Source: Bacteroidetes bacterium GWF2_35_48
GTDB lineage: Bacteria > Bacteroidota > Bacteroidia > Bacteroidales > GWF2-35-48
Direction: 5' to 3'
DNA length: 64,000 nt
NCBI GenBank assembly: GCA_001769125.1
Contig: MEOG01000069.1
Coordinates: forward strand, 1-64,000
Below the pieces are notes generated by a model that saw only the letters and a program-made list of their open reading frames with translations, made no database searches and was not told the DNA's origin. A program made the position numbers and the translations under genes. Below are positions 52,280 to 62,865 of this stretch, in pieces (within the stretch, counting starts at the first letter, position 1; each line of letters starts with the position of its first letter).

Positions 52280-52410
52280 CGGATTTGTGCCATACTGCGA
52301 TGCGCTTAGCTGGTCGAAGCGAGCCTGTCGAAGTGCAATCCGGGTAAAACACACCAAATTTTCGCCACGCTGTCTCGGATTTGTGCCATACTGAGCCGAA
52401 GTGCAATCCG
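52280..52410. repeat. two copies of an imperfect hairpin repeat
   Basis: CGGATTTGTGCCATACTG begins copies at 52280-52342 and 52376-52410, and both end in CGAAGTGCAATCCG; the outer CGGATT/AATCCG arms can pair. Copy 1 has an extra insert containing gtcgaagcgagcctgtcgaag. The remainder up to 52492 shows nothing else. Confidence 0.7.
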
Positions 52411-52492
52411 AGCCTCTCTATTCTCGTCGCCGCAGCGATTCAGACAAGTACCATCGTATTTACAAATTTTCCTATCTTGCGAAAAAAAAACT

Positions 52493-53392
52493 ATGCGCTG
52501 TCGCCTGCTTTTCTTTTATGTTTTTTTAATGTTTTCGTACTCTGCGTTATCGCAAGACAGCACCGGAGTTCTGCTTCGTTTAAAAAAACATATTGAAATT
52601 CTTGCTTCCGATTCATTGCAGGGTCGCCGTGCCGGAACAGAATATGAAAAAAAAGCATACCGCTACATTATTAGTGAATTTTCAAAAACAACCCTCAAAC
52701 CTTATGGCAAAAACTGGGTACACCCCTTTTCTTTTAAAGATGAAGACAGCCTGAAAAAAACAGCATACAATGTAATTGCCTATTTAGACAATAAAGCAAG
52801 CAAAACAATTGTTATCGCTGCGCATTACGACCATCTGGGAATAGGAGGGACAAAATCGCGTTCTTATGGGAAAAAAGCCATACATAACGGAGCCGACGAT
52901 AATGCAAGCGGGGTTGCTGTTTTTTTGGAATTAGCCAAATCACTTTCTGAAAATAATTTGAAAAATAATTATCTTTTTATTGCTTTCTCCGCGCATGAAG
53001 AGGGCTTGTTTGGCTCAAAGCTCTTTATGGCAGACTACAAAAAATTACTTCCTGATATTCGCTTAATGCTCAATATAGACATGATTGGCCGCATGGATAC
53101 TATTTCAAAAAATCTCTCGCTTTTCACATCCGGTCTTCCTGCTTCTATTGACTCCCTTGCGCAATCTTACTGCCCGCAGGATATTTATCTAAAAATTATA
53201 AAAGAAAATTTCCCTGAATCTGATCATTCCGCCTTTAAAAACAAAAAAATTCCCTGCCTTTTCATTACCACCGGTGCTCACGAAGATTACCATAAAATCA
53301 CAGATGATGCAGAAAAAATTAATTATGCGGGTTTGTTGAAAATTTACGATTTCTTACAGCAACTTATTTTTGATTTAGATAATTCAAAATAG
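52493..53392 (+). CDS. secreted M28-family zinc aminopeptidase
   Basis: 299 residues. Signal peptide MRCRLLFFYVFLMFSYSALSQ, then one M28 domain. Zinc ligands and catalytic residues are visible: His in IAAHYDHLG, bridging Asp in GADDNASGVA, catalytic Glu and ligand Glu in FSAHEEGLFGS, Asp in LNIDMIGRMD and His in ESDHSAFKN. Periplasmic or exported, releasing N-terminal amino acids from peptides. No sorting domain, so not a T9SS client. A TATCTTGC element lies near 52472-52479. Confidence 0.9.
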   Translation: MRCRLLFFYVFLMFSYSALSQDSTGVLLRLKKHIEILASDSLQGRRAGTEYEKKAYRYIISEFSKTTLKPYGKNWVHPFSFKDEDSLKKTAYNVIAYLDNKASKTIVIAAHYDHLGIGGTKSRSYGKKAIHNGADDNASGVAVFLELAKSLSENNLKNNYLFIAFSAHEEGLFGSKLFMADYKKLLPDIRLMLNIDMIGRMDTISKNLSLFTSGLPASIDSLAQSYCPQDIYLKIIKENFPESDHSAFKNKKIPCLFITTGAHEDYHKITDDAEKINYAGLLKIYDFLQQLIFDLDNSK

Positions 53393-53559
53393 CATTATAA
53401 AATAAATTTTTTGTAAGAGTTTGAACCCTTGCAGACTTGTGCTGAGCAAAGTCGAAGTAGGTTTCATTATAAATATTTGATTATCCGTTTAAATAAGTTG
53501 AAAATTCAGCTTATGCGATGTTAGAAGCTGTGGGGTGTACCTCAAAATAATTTTATTCG

Positions 53560-53973
53560 TTAAATTATTCCATCTTTCCCGAAATTTTTAGATACATATA
53601 TCCCTTCATTTGACCCAATAAAAATGTCTTTTCCATTACTTACCACAGCATTAGTAAGAAAGTCAATTGAGGTTCTGTTTTCTTTCCATGTTGATCCATT
53701 ATCTGTTGAAATTGATATATAAACTCCACCGATTGCAATAATAGTTGATCCACTGATGTATAGACCTCCACTCAAATCGCCCGGGTAGTATGGTCTTTTA
53801 GTTTCTGAAAACGAATTTCCATTATCAGTTATCAGACCAAGTTTACGATCAAAGGTAACCCCTACAACTTCTTTTCCATTAGTTCCAATGGAACCTAATT
53901 TCTGGGCATTTACAAAACTACTCAACAGAAGAAGATTGACTGTGAGAAAAAATATTGAGATTTTATTTTTCAT
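53560..53973 (-). CDS. short exported Asp-box (BNR-like) protein, possibly truncated
   Basis: 137 residues. Signal peptide MKNKISIFFLTVNLLLLSSFVNAQ, then about two propeller-like units: KLGLITDNGNSFSE and VYISISTDNGSTWKENRTS are Asp-box motifs, followed by IFIGSNEGIYVSKNFGKDG. BNR propellers normally have five or more units plus, in this phylum, a T9SS tail. Here the protein ends after two and a half, so it is probably a decayed or truncated copy. The flanking 167 bases downstream (53393-53559) hold only a dispersed ctgagcaaagtcgaagta fragment. Confidence 0.6.
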   Translation of the reverse strand: MKNKISIFFLTVNLLLLSSFVNAQKLGSIGTNGKEVVGVTFDRKLGLITDNGNSFSETKRPYYPGDLSGGLYISGSTIIAIGGVYISISTDNGSTWKENRTSIDFLTNAVVSNGKDIFIGSNEGIYVSKNFGKDGII

Positions 53974-54094
53974 AGTAATGGTTTTAAAATTAAATACTAT
54001 AAATTTCTTGGTATTACTTTTTAATAGTATTATTCATCCATATTAAAATTAGCACGAAGCTACAAAAAGCGAAACAACGGACTGCCCACAGAGC

Positions 54095-57000
54095 TTATAT
54101 CCTCATACCCATAATTGCAATATCATCAATCTGGGTAGCGCCATTTTTCCATTCTTCGATGGTGTTGTTGAGAATTTCTTTTTGGTCGTGTGTGGGATTT
54201 TGAGAGATTGTTACAAACAGTTTTTTCAATTGCTTGTACATAAATTTCTTTCCTTTAGGTCCGCCAAACTGATCAGGATAACCGTCAGAAGTCAAATAAA
54301 TCATATCTCCTTTTTTCAGTTCTATAAGATTATTTGAAAAAGGTCGCGTTGTTCCGCCAAAAATACCAATGGGCATTTTATCAGGATTAACCTCTTCAAG
54401 AGCTTCGAGGGGTTCTTCTCCGATTGTCAGATATTTCTCTTTGCGCACAACGTACAATGAATTATTTGCGCCTGCAACCTGAAGTTTGTACTTTTCTTCT
54501 TCGCCCGATTCGCGCACAGGGTCAAGGTCAAGAATGCACATGGTAATATCCATTCCGTCTTTCTGCTCTCCCGATTTCCCTGTCTGGTGCAAAGAGTTTA
54601 TAATTAAATCGCGTAACTGATCAAGTACCTCGCTTGCTTTTATATGGTTCTTAATGCTTTCAACAGGATAAGCATTGGTTATTTCATTCAGAAATGCGGT
54701 TCCCAGCATACTCATAAAAGCACCGGGCACGCCATGACCCGTGCAGTCGGCCACACAAAAAACAAGCAGTCCGCTTGCAGTTTCTTCCTCTACTGCAATA
54801 TATTTTCCTTTTTCATTCAATCGCATAGGCGGATAATATTTTGCCCAATAAAAATCGCCTGACACTATATCGCGAGGTTTGAAAAGAATAAAATGTTCAG
54901 GAAGACTTTTCGTAACATATTCTTCAGGAGGCAAAATAGCAGTCTGTATGCGTTTAGCATAATGAATACTGTCTGTTATCTCTTTCTTTTGTTCTACAAT
55001 TTCATCGCGTTGTCCTTCTATTTCGTCGCGTTGTGTTTCAATTTCTTCTTTTTGTTGTTGGAGCTCTGTATTCAAATATACCAACTGATCGTGCTGCCCT
55101 TGTATTTCTTCTTTTTGTTTAACAACCTCTGCCGTGCGTTCTTTAACAATTTGTTCGAGCCTTTGTTTTTCTTTAAGAAGCCTGTACGTATTGATTTTTA
55201 CAATAGCATACACCACGATAAATGCAAGAATAATATAAATAAGAAAAGCCCACCAGGTTCTGTACCAAGGTGGAAAAACGATGAATTTATAGGTAATTTC
55301 AGGACTAACTATTCCATAAATATTTTTGGCTCTTACATGGAAAACATAAGTACCGGGGTCTAAATTGGTATAATCTTTTTTCGGGTCGCTCGTCCAGTCA
55401 GACCATTTTTCGTCTTTATATCCCTCTAAATAAAAGCTGAAAATATTTGCAGATTCGTCTTCATAACCGGGATATGAAAAATTAAAAGTTATGGAATTAT
55501 ATGCATAATCAATAGATGGAATCATTTGCTCGCTCTGATGCAGCGCTATTTTTCTGACAATAGAATCGTCGGATTTTATTTCTGTATAAAAAGTTCCCCA
55601 GAAAATTACACTGTCTCTTCCAATGGTTACCTTTCTTATTAAAGAGGGTTTCACAACATTAAAATCTTTGTGTATGGAATTATCAAACTGAAAAATTCCA
55701 TTATTACAGCCAATCCATACCTGCCCGGCTGTATCACAATATATTGACTCAAAATAAAGATCTTTCAGTCTGTTAAAAGAAATGGTATCGGGAAACAGTT
55801 TATTATCTTTGGTTCTGTACATTTCTATCCATTGGGAATCTTTATCGTAAAGGCTGAAAAATAAATTACCCGAATTATCGCCGGCAATGATATAAACACC
55901 TGATGTGTTTTTTTCTAAAATATCAGAAGGGTAAAACCGTGTTTTTACGGAATCGTATTCAAAAAGCCCTCCTTCAGTAGCAAAGAGCAATTTTTCCCCG
56001 TAATTAAAAACACGATATGTAGAAAGTTTTCTGTTTCCTTTTTCAAAATAAGCAGAATCAAAAAGAGTGATGTATGGGAATTCTACTGTAGAAAAAGATG
56101 TGTCTGTCCAAAACTTTATTTTATAAAAACCATCATCGTCTGTACCCAGCCACAAATTGCCGTTTACATCTTCCTGAATGCTTCTTACGGGTTTATCAAG
56201 CGATCTTTGTTCTTCTTTGAAGCGAAATGTTTTGTTGATTTTTCCTTCGTCTTTCCATTGTCCGTTATTGAATATAATTGAACTCAAACCTTCAGCGCAG
56301 CCAATAAACACACGCTTTGGATTTTTTTTCGACTGCAATAATTTACTGCACGATTGATGTGAAAACAAATGCCGCGCACTATTGTTTGATATTTCGTAAA
56401 CGCCTGTCCCTGCTGCAACCAGCAATAGCTCTTCTGTCGTTTTACCTAGCGGAATTTTTACAGAACACACATTCCAGCATTGTGAATTTATGCCCTGCAC
56501 CTGCCGGAACATTCCTTTTTCAAGATAAAAAACACCGAGGTCTGTTGTCGCATATAACGTTTCTTTGTGCATACAAATAGATGTTACTCCTCCTTTCAAT
56601 CCGAGAGATTCATCCCAACTGCTGAATTGCGAAGATATTTCTGCTTTTGATACGCCGTTATTTAATCCGAACCATAAATTTTTCTGATAGTCTGAATAAG
56701 AATAATAAACGAATTCATCCTGTAACCCTGCCCTTTTATCAATGATTCTTCTTATGTTTCCTTTTTTGTCGAAAACCAAAACTCCACCGTTAAATGTTGA
56801 AAAAGCAAAATAAGTTTCATCAATTACAAGACCCTGATAAAGCGCATTTTCAATAATAAAATCATCTACATTTTTATATGCCGGATCTTTAGAAAAAACA
56901 TTATTTTTAGTATCGAAAAAATATACACCCTGCGTTTGTGTGCCGATTAGAATTTTATCTTTATCAAAAGGCAGCATTGTAAAAATTCGTTCTTCAGAAA

Positions 57001-57616
57001 ATTTTTCTCCGCCAGGAACAGAAATTAACTGATCGTTTTTCAGGTATTTCAAACCGCTTCCCCGTTCACGAATATACAATACATTGTTTACATAAAAACT
57101 TAGATGAAAACTTGTATTTTTTTCGGGATACCAAATTTTATATTTACCGTTTTTCCAGAGAATCAGCGATTGAAACGATTGAAAAAACACGCCATCCTCT
57201 GTTGTGTATGTTTTAAAAATATCACTAAAATCCTGATCTTTTTCTGCTATTTTATTTTTAAAGGAAAGATATTTTAATTTCCCTTTACTATCGGGCAACA
57301 GTACGCCAAAATCGGCTTTTGCGCCCACGTAAATAACTCCGGAACTATCAATAGAAAAAGAACGAACCGTATTTTGTTCCGAAGGATTATTTGTAATATG
57401 CCTCCATGTAGTACCGTCGTATTCGTAAATTCCCTGATTGGTATTTCCAACATAAACAAGCCCTCTGTGATCTTGAATAACAGCCCAGTTTTGAGGTGTG
57501 CCTTTATATGCTTTCGGAGAAAAATTTTTAATATAGGGTTTTCCTGCTTCCTGCGCTGCTACAGTGAAATAAACAGATATAGAAAATAATAATAGTATGA
57601 TTCTGCCGAATGACAT
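54095..57616 (-). CDS. propeller / Y_Y_Y / transmembrane / SpoIIE-type phosphatase sensor
   Basis: 1173-residue membrane sensor. A signal peptide (1-21) is followed by a two-component-regulator-type beta-propeller (about 30-700; VYVGNTNQGIYEYDGTTWRH, LWFGLNNGVSK, LWLGTDDDGFYKI, VWIGCNNGIFQFD), a Y_Y_Y domain (720-785; FNFSYPGYEDESANIFSFYL), one helix (about 790-812), a long coiled coil of QKEEI/QRDEI repeats, and a cytoplasmic SpoIIE PP2C domain (885-1173; VADCTGHGVPGAF, LTSDGYPDQFGG, ATQIDDIAIMG). The sensor resembles hybrid two-component systems of Bacteroidota that read glycans, but the output is a phosphatase rather than a kinase. Promoter TTTG-N20-TAGGTTTG at 57636-57667. Confidence 0.9.
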   Translation of the reverse strand: MSFGRIILLLFSISVYFTVAAQEAGKPYIKNFSPKAYKGTPQNWAVIQDHRGLVYVGNTNQGIYEYDGTTWRHITNNPSEQNTVRSFSIDSSGVIYVGAKADFGVLLPDSKGKLKYLSFKNKIAEKDQDFSDIFKTYTTEDGVFFQSFQSLILWKNGKYKIWYPEKNTSFHLSFYVNNVLYIRERGSGLKYLKNDQLISVPGGEKFSEERIFTMLPFDKDKILIGTQTQGVYFFDTKNNVFSKDPAYKNVDDFIIENALYQGLVIDETYFAFSTFNGGVLVFDKKGNIRRIIDKRAGLQDEFVYYSYSDYQKNLWFGLNNGVSKAEISSQFSSWDESLGLKGGVTSICMHKETLYATTDLGVFYLEKGMFRQVQGINSQCWNVCSVKIPLGKTTEELLLVAAGTGVYEISNNSARHLFSHQSCSKLLQSKKNPKRVFIGCAEGLSSIIFNNGQWKDEGKINKTFRFKEEQRSLDKPVRSIQEDVNGNLWLGTDDDGFYKIKFWTDTSFSTVEFPYITLFDSAYFEKGNRKLSTYRVFNYGEKLLFATEGGLFEYDSVKTRFYPSDILEKNTSGVYIIAGDNSGNLFFSLYDKDSQWIEMYRTKDNKLFPDTISFNRLKDLYFESIYCDTAGQVWIGCNNGIFQFDNSIHKDFNVVKPSLIRKVTIGRDSVIFWGTFYTEIKSDDSIVRKIALHQSEQMIPSIDYAYNSITFNFSYPGYEDESANIFSFYLEGYKDEKWSDWTSDPKKDYTNLDPGTYVFHVRAKNIYGIVSPEITYKFIVFPPWYRTWWAFLIYIILAFIVVYAIVKINTYRLLKEKQRLEQIVKERTAEVVKQKEEIQGQHDQLVYLNTELQQQKEEIETQRDEIEGQRDEIVEQKKEITDSIHYAKRIQTAILPPEEYVTKSLPEHFILFKPRDIVSGDFYWAKYYPPMRLNEKGKYIAVEEETASGLLVFCVADCTGHGVPGAFMSMLGTAFLNEITNAYPVESIKNHIKASEVLDQLRDLIINSLHQTGKSGEQKDGMDITMCILDLDPVRESGEEEKYKLQVAGANNSLYVVRKEKYLTIGEEPLEALEEVNPDKMPIGIFGGTTRPFSNNLIELKKGDMIYLTSDGYPDQFGGPKGKKFMYKQLKKLFVTISQNPTHDQKEILNNTIEEWKNGATQIDDIAIMGMRI

Positions 57617-57635
57617 AGAAATTATTTTAGCATTG

Positions 57636-57667
57636 CAAACCTAATGTAAATTTAGCAAAAACACAAA
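57636..57667 (-). promoter_or_regulatory. promoter of the propeller-SpoIIE gene
   Basis: On the minus strand TTTG (57664-57667), a 20-base spacer and TAGGTTTG (57636-57643), 20 bases before the ATG at 57616. Confidence 0.65.
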
Positions 57668-58020
57668 AGATATACTTAGTGTTTGCAAGAAAACGCCAAT
57701 CATCCGCACTAGCTGGCTCAAACAACCACTGGTTGTTTGCCGTGTCATAAAAACAGTCATTTACAAAAGTAAATCTACCTGTCGGTAGACAGGCTCCTTG
57801 GTTTTCATGACTTCGAAAGCATTTCGGCAAGCTCAATGTATCACCTTGTATTTGACGTTTTCTTTATCAAACACACAGTTTTTTGCTGACACAAATTACA
57901 GTTTTAGGGGAAACGTATGTTTCAATTAATATTTTTATAGTACGCTTCTCATGCAAAGCAAGACAGGGATGGAACTTGATTGGGTAAAGGGTATAAATTA
58001 TTTTTTCGCACAAGAGTTTT
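57668..58020. other. intergenic region with short palindromes
   Basis: No gene. It contains CAAACAACCA-C-TGGTTGTTTG at about 57719-57739, and a ctacctgtcggtagacagg palindrome at about 57775-57793. The 69-codon frame on the minus strand (57627-57836) runs through these repeats and the promoter and is not credible. Nothing else seen up to the uvrA stop. Confidence 0.6.
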
Positions 58021-60810
58021 TCACATTTTATTCTTTAAAAATTTTCCGGTATAAGAATTATTACACAGACACAAATCTTCCGGTGTTCCTTCAAAAACAA
58101 GGTTTCCTCCGGTAGCACCACCTTCCGGACCTAAATCAATAAGCCAGTCTGCTGTTTTGATAACTTCCATATTGTGCTCAATCACAATTACAGTGTGCCC
58201 ATGCTTTATTAATTCAGAAAGTGCGTTGAGTAATTTTTTAATATCATGAAAATGCAAACCTGTGGTTGGTTCATCGAAAATGAAAAGCGTGGGTTCTGCT
58301 TTTTCTTTTCCCAGAAACGAAGCCAGTTTTACTCTCTGACTTTCTCCACCGCTGAGCGTTGATGAAGATTGCCCAAGTTTGATGTATCCCAAACCAACAT
58401 CTGCCAGGGTATTGAGCTTTTCAACTATTTTCTTTTCTGTGCTTCCCGATGTTTTTGAAAACAGAACAATTGCCTCGTCAATAGTGAGGTTGAGAATATC
58501 AAAGATTGAATGATCCTGATATTTTACTTCCAGCACATCTTCTTTAAACCTTTGCCCCTTGCAGCTTTCACACACTAAATGCACATCTGCCATAAACTGC
58601 ATTTCCACGGTAATAATTCCTTCTCCCTGACATTCCTCGCACCTTCCACCATCAATATTAAAAGAAAAATGAGAAGCTGTAAACCCGTTTAGTTTCGCAT
58701 GTTTCTGTGATGCAAACAGCTTGCGTATTTCATCATACACTTTTATATACGTAACAGGATTTGACCGAGAAGATTTTCCAATCGGGTTCTGGTCTATAAA
58801 CTCTACGTCACGCAGCAGATGCAAATCACCTTTCAAAATATTAAAGCTTCCGGTTTTTTCTCCATACCCTCCATACAATTTTTTCAGGGCAGGATACAAT
58901 ATTTTCTTTACAAGCGATGATTTGCCTGAGCCGCTTACACCTGTTATTACTGTAAAAATATTTAAAGGAAATTTTACATCAATATTTTTCAGATTGTTTT
59001 CACGCGCGCCGAGAATCTGAATAAAATTATTCCATTTTTTTCGTACAAGAGGCTTTTGAATTTTTTGCCTTCCCGTGAGGTACTGCGCAGTAAGCGATTG
59101 ATCGTTCTCCAATTCTTTCAGTGTTCCCTGAAATACGACTTCGCCTCCAAGCCTGCCTGCAAAAGGACCAATATCAATAATCTCATCCGAAGAGCGCATT
59201 ACCTCTTCATCGTGCTCCACAACAATAACCGTGTTGCCTATGTCGCGCAATTGTTTCAGCACTTTAATTAATTGATGCGTATCGCGCGGATGCAGACCAA
59301 TACTGGGCTCGTCGAGTACATACAAAGAGCCGATAAGGCTGCTGCCGAGTGAAGTCGCCAGATTAATGCGCTGCGACTCTCCTCCTGATAAAGTATTTGA
59401 ATACCTGTTAAGTGTCAGATAACCCAAGCCAACATCGGATAAAAATTGCAGTCGGCTTTTTATTTCTATTAATAAGCGGCTCGATATTTTTTCATCTGCT
59501 GAATTTAGCTTTATGTGATGCATAAATTCATGAAGTTCGTTTACAGGCATCAAAACCAGCTCCTGAAGCGATTTTCTATCAATCTTCACATAAGATGCTT
59601 CTTTTTTTAACCGCGTTCCCAAGCAAGAAGGGCAGGTTGTTTTCCCCTGATAGCGCGACAAAAGAATGCGGTATTGAATTTTATATTTTTTTTCTTCAAG
59701 GTGATTGAAAAAATCAAAAATTCCTTTAAAATATTTGTTCCCCTTCCAAAGAATCGCTTTCTGCTCAGCCGTTAAATCATGATAAGGCGTATGAATGGGA
59801 AAATTAAACTTCGAAGCATTATAAACAAGTTCGTCTTTCCACTCCTGTAGTTTATCGCCTTTCCAGCAGGCTACAGCTTCTTCGTATATGGAAAGATTTT
59901 TGTTGGGAATAACAAGGTCTTCATCTATGCCGATGGTTCTGCCGAATCCCTCACAAACAGGGCATGCTCCGAGCGGACTGTTAAAGCTGAAAAAATGTTC
60001 GGTTGGCATTTCAAACGTAATTCCATCCTGTTCAAAACGATTGGAAAATATTTCAGAAATTATTTTGTCCTCTTTTTCTGCGCGAATGATGCAATTTCCC
60101 TTCCCTTCAAAGAATGCAGTTTCTATGCTGTCGCCCATTCTGCCAAGCGTGTCCGGATCATTTTTAACTTTAAAACGGTCAACCAAAACATTTATCAGAT
60201 TAAGGTTTTTTTCCGACAGTTTTTCTTTAATAACAAGTTCTATCTCGTTTATTTCTCCATTAATTTCTACGCGTGAAAATCCCTGCTGATGGAGAAGGTG
60301 TAGTTTGTCTTTCAACGGCTTCCCGTCATCGGTTTGAACTGCTGCCAATACCAGAATTTTTGTATCCTGCGGGAAAGACAAAATATAATTAATTACATCT
60401 TTTACGGTATGTTTTTTTACCTCTTTTCCTGAAACAGGACTGATTGTTCTACCAATTCGCGCAAAAAGGAGTTTCAGATAATCGTAAATTTCCGTTGAAG
60501 TGCCAACAGTAGAGCGGGGATTATGCGTGATGACTTTTTGTTGTATCGCGATAGCTGGAGGAATGCCCCTTATAAAATCAACCTCGGGTTTGTTTATTTT
60601 CTCGAGAAACTGCCTTGTGTAAGACGACAGGCTTTCCACATATCTGCGCTGCCCCTCTGCATAAAGTGTATCGAATGCAAGCGAAGATTTTCCGGAACCG
60701 GAAAGTCCGGTTATAACAATTAACTTATTCCGTGAAATGGAAAGAGAAATATTTTTCAGGTTATTGACCCGAGCCTTACTGATTTCTATTTTGGAATTAC
60801 TATCCGACAT
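58021..60810 (-). CDS. uvrA: excinuclease ABC subunit A
   Basis: 929-residue damage-recognition ATPase of nucleotide excision repair. Two ABC ATPase modules: Walker [14 protein letters not shown] and [13 protein letters not shown]; signatures [12 protein letters not shown] and [12 protein letters not shown]; Walker B-like [15 protein letters not shown] and [15 protein letters not shown]. The C-terminal zinc module has CEECQGEG and [16 protein letters not shown] and CPSCLGTR form the other. Length is normal. Start ATG 60810 ([10 protein letters not shown]) is preferred to a codon 24 bases upstream because an exact -7 element lies at 60832-60839. Confidence 0.97.
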   Translation of the reverse strand: MSDSNSKIEISKARVNNLKNISLSISRNKLIVITGLSGSGKSSLAFDTLYAEGQRRYVESLSSYTRQFLEKINKPEVDFIRGIPPAIAIQQKVITHNPRSTVGTSTEIYDYLKLLFARIGRTISPVSGKEVKKHTVKDVINYILSFPQDTKILVLAAVQTDDGKPLKDKLHLLHQQGFSRVEINGEINEIELVIKEKLSEKNLNLINVLVDRFKVKNDPDTLGRMGDSIETAFFEGKGNCIIRAEKEDKIISEIFSNRFEQDGITFEMPTEHFFSFNSPLGACPVCEGFGRTIGIDEDLVIPNKNLSIYEEAVACWKGDKLQEWKDELVYNASKFNFPIHTPYHDLTAEQKAILWKGNKYFKGIFDFFNHLEEKKYKIQYRILLSRYQGKTTCPSCLGTRLKKEASYVKIDRKSLQELVLMPVNELHEFMHHIKLNSADEKISSRLLIEIKSRLQFLSDVGLGYLTLNRYSNTLSGGESQRINLATSLGSSLIGSLYVLDEPSIGLHPRDTHQLIKVLKQLRDIGNTVIVVEHDEEVMRSSDEIIDIGPFAGRLGGEVVFQGTLKELENDQSLTAQYLTGRQKIQKPLVRKKWNNFIQILGARENNLKNIDVKFPLNIFTVITGVSGSGKSSLVKKILYPALKKLYGGYGEKTGSFNILKGDLHLLRDVEFIDQNPIGKSSRSNPVTYIKVYDEIRKLFASQKHAKLNGFTASHFSFNIDGGRCEECQGEGIITVEMQFMADVHLVCESCKGQRFKEDVLEVKYQDHSIFDILNLTIDEAIVLFSKTSGSTEKKIVEKLNTLADVGLGYIKLGQSSSTLSGGESQRVKLASFLGKEKAEPTLFIFDEPTTGLHFHDIKKLLNALSELIKHGHTVIVIEHNMEVIKTADWLIDLGPEGGATGGNLVFEGTPEDLCLCNNSYTGKFLKNKM

Positions 60811-60831
60811 GAGAAGAAAATAAATGATTCG

Positions 60832-60839
60832 CAAAAATA
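60832..60839 (-). promoter_or_regulatory. -7 element of uvrA
   Basis: Minus strand TATTTTTG, exact TAnnTTTG, 21 bases before the ATG at 60810. No -33 TTTG at the usual distance. Confidence 0.45.
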
Positions 60840-60892
60840 ATATAAAGGTGCATGAATCCTATTAAGTAGAAAAATTTTATCGGAAAGAAATA

Positions 60893-62815
60893 TTATTTTG
60901 CCCGTGCGTAAGAGCGTTTCTTAACAAGAGATTTAATTACAGCGCATATACTATCTGTGTCAAAGCCACATTCTGCTTGCTGCTCTTTTTGTGTGGCATG
61001 CTCAATAAAGCGATCGGGAATACCCAGTCTTACTACTTTCGCATGATATCCGTTGTCATTCATAAATTCTAACACTGCAGAGCCAAAGCCTCCGTTAAGG
61101 CAGCCATCTTCTATTGTGATAACATTTTTAAATCGGGTAAAAACATCGTGCAGAATTTTTTCATCAAGAGGTTTTGCAAAACGCATATCAAAGTGGGCGA
61201 CATCAATATTTTCAATATCTAATCTTTTTGCAGCTTCAACCACAAAATTTCCCGGATGCCCAAGCGATAACACCGCAATATCTCTTCCCTGCCTGATAAT
61301 TCTGCCGGTTCCTGTTTCTATTTTTTTGAAAGGAAGCATCCATTCATCATGTACGCCATTTCCGCGCGGGTATCTTATAACATAAGGCCCCGTATTTTCT
61401 GCCTGAGCTGTGTACATAATATTACGCAATTCTATCTCATCCATTGGCGCTGCAATCGTAACATTAGGAATGCATCTGAAATAAGCAATGTCGTAGGCTC
61501 CGTGATGTGTTGCCCCATCCTGACCAACCAATCCTGCCCTGTCGAGACAGAAAACCACATGCAAATTCTGAAGTGCCACATCGTGCAATGCCTGATCAAA
61601 AGCCCTCTGCATAAAAGAAGAATAAATATTACAGAAAGGAATCATTCCTTTTGTAGCCAGTCCGGCAGAAAACGTTACAGCATGTTGCTCTGCAATACCT
61701 ACGTCGAAAGCCCGTTCCGGCATTTTCTCAAATAAAAAATTCATAGAACAGCCTGAAGCCATTGCCGGAGTTATGCCAATGATTTTATCGTTTTTTTCTG
61801 CAAGTTCAACCAGCGTTTTTCCGAAAACATCCTGATAACGGGGGGGCTCAGATGCCTCATGTTTAATTGCTATCAATTCTCCGGTTTTCTTATCAAAATG
61901 ACCGGGCGCATGGTAAATAGTCTGATTTTGTTCGGCCTGTTTTAAGCCTTTTCCTTTAACCGTTTTTATATGCAAAACTTTTGGACCGGTAATATTGCTA
62001 AGGTCTCGCAACACCTTTGTCAGCAACGCAACATCATGACCGTCAACAGGACCGAAATAGCGAATTCCGAGAGACTGAAAAAGGTTGCTGTTACGAAGAA
62101 TGATGGTTTTTAAACCTGTATTGATTTTCTGCGCTATTGCCTGCGCGTTAGGTCCCAGACGGTTAACTTTTCCAAGCAGACGCCATACATCGTCTTTAAC
62201 TTTATTGTAGGTTTTTGAAGTGGAAATATCGAGTAAATATTCGCTTAACGCGCCTGTATTCGGGTCTATTGCCATGTTGTTATCATTAAGAATAACAAGA
62301 ATATTTGCTTTAGAAGCGGCAACATTGTTTAATCCTTCAAAAGCCATACCCCCTGTCATAGAGCCATCTCCTATTACGGCAATAACATTTCTTTTTTCTT
62401 TATTGAATTTAGAGGCAATGGCAATTCCAAGCGCAGCAGAAACAGAAGTAGAGGAATGTCCCACTCCGAAAGAATCGTGTTCACTTTCTTTCATGTTTGG
62501 AAACCCGCTTATGCCTCCACGTTTACGATTTGTATGAAATTCATCTTTTCTGCCTGTAAGAATTTTATGACCATAAGCCTGATGTCCCACATCCCAAACA
62601 ATCTGATCCCAAGGAGTTGAAAACACGTAATGAAGCGCAACCGTAAGTTCAACCGTTCCGAGGCTTGCCCCAAGATGACCGGGGTTTGCAGAAACTTCAT
62701 CAATAATAAAATGGCGTAACTCTTTACATAGGGCAACAAGCTGCTCTTCCGGAAGCTTTTTAAGATCTTTCGGCAAATGAATTTTTTCCAATAACGTTCC
62801 TTGCCTGCCAGCCAT
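60893..62815 (-). CDS. dxs: 1-deoxy-D-xylulose-5-phosphate synthase
   Basis: First enzyme of the MEP isoprenoid pathway; condenses pyruvate and glyceraldehyde 3-phosphate using thiamine diphosphate. 640 residues. Visible: SANPGHLGASLGTVELTVAL, HQAYGHKILTGR, ThDP motif GDGSMTGGMAFEGLNN, PVDGHDVALL, catalytic Glu in FDVGIAEQHAVTFSAGLA, and RYPRGNG. The start is the ATG at 62815; a TTG three codons upstream is less likely. Strong promoter at 62833-62865. Confidence 0.96.
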   Translation of the reverse strand: MAGRQGTLLEKIHLPKDLKKLPEEQLVALCKELRHFIIDEVSANPGHLGASLGTVELTVALHYVFSTPWDQIVWDVGHQAYGHKILTGRKDEFHTNRKRGGISGFPNMKESEHDSFGVGHSSTSVSAALGIAIASKFNKEKRNVIAVIGDGSMTGGMAFEGLNNVAASKANILVILNDNNMAIDPNTGALSEYLLDISTSKTYNKVKDDVWRLLGKVNRLGPNAQAIAQKINTGLKTIILRNSNLFQSLGIRYFGPVDGHDVALLTKVLRDLSNITGPKVLHIKTVKGKGLKQAEQNQTIYHAPGHFDKKTGELIAIKHEASEPPRYQDVFGKTLVELAEKNDKIIGITPAMASGCSMNFLFEKMPERAFDVGIAEQHAVTFSAGLATKGMIPFCNIYSSFMQRAFDQALHDVALQNLHVVFCLDRAGLVGQDGATHHGAYDIAYFRCIPNVTIAAPMDEIELRNIMYTAQAENTGPYVIRYPRGNGVHDEWMLPFKKIETGTGRIIRQGRDIAVLSLGHPGNFVVEAAKRLDIENIDVAHFDMRFAKPLDEKILHDVFTRFKNVITIEDGCLNGGFGSAVLEFMNDNGYHAKVVRLGIPDRFIEHATQKEQQAECGFDTDSICAVIKSLVKKRSYARAK

Positions 62816-62832
62816 TTTATTCAAATAAATTA

Positions 62833-62865
62833 CAAAAGTAATAAACTATTACTAAAAATAACAAA
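62833..62865 (-). promoter_or_regulatory. dxs promoter
   Basis: Minus strand TTTG (62862-62865), 21-base spacer, TACTTTTG (62833-62840), 17 bases before the ATG. Full Bacteroidota consensus. Confidence 0.7.

Noticed and set aside
51801-52347. short frames on both strands through the 176-bp duplication
   Set aside because: Arg/Ser/Pro-rich translations of GC-rich repeats; the frames repeat with the duplication and have no start signals.
54893-55363. 156-codon plus-strand frame opposite the coiled coil of the sensor phosphatase
   Set aside because: Antisense shadow of the Gln/Glu-rich coiled coil, giving a Phe/Leu-rich pseudo-membrane protein.
57627-57836. 69-codon minus-strand frame upstream of the propeller-SpoIIE gene
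   Set aside because: Overlaps the -7/-33 promoter elements and short palindromes; composition is not protein-like.
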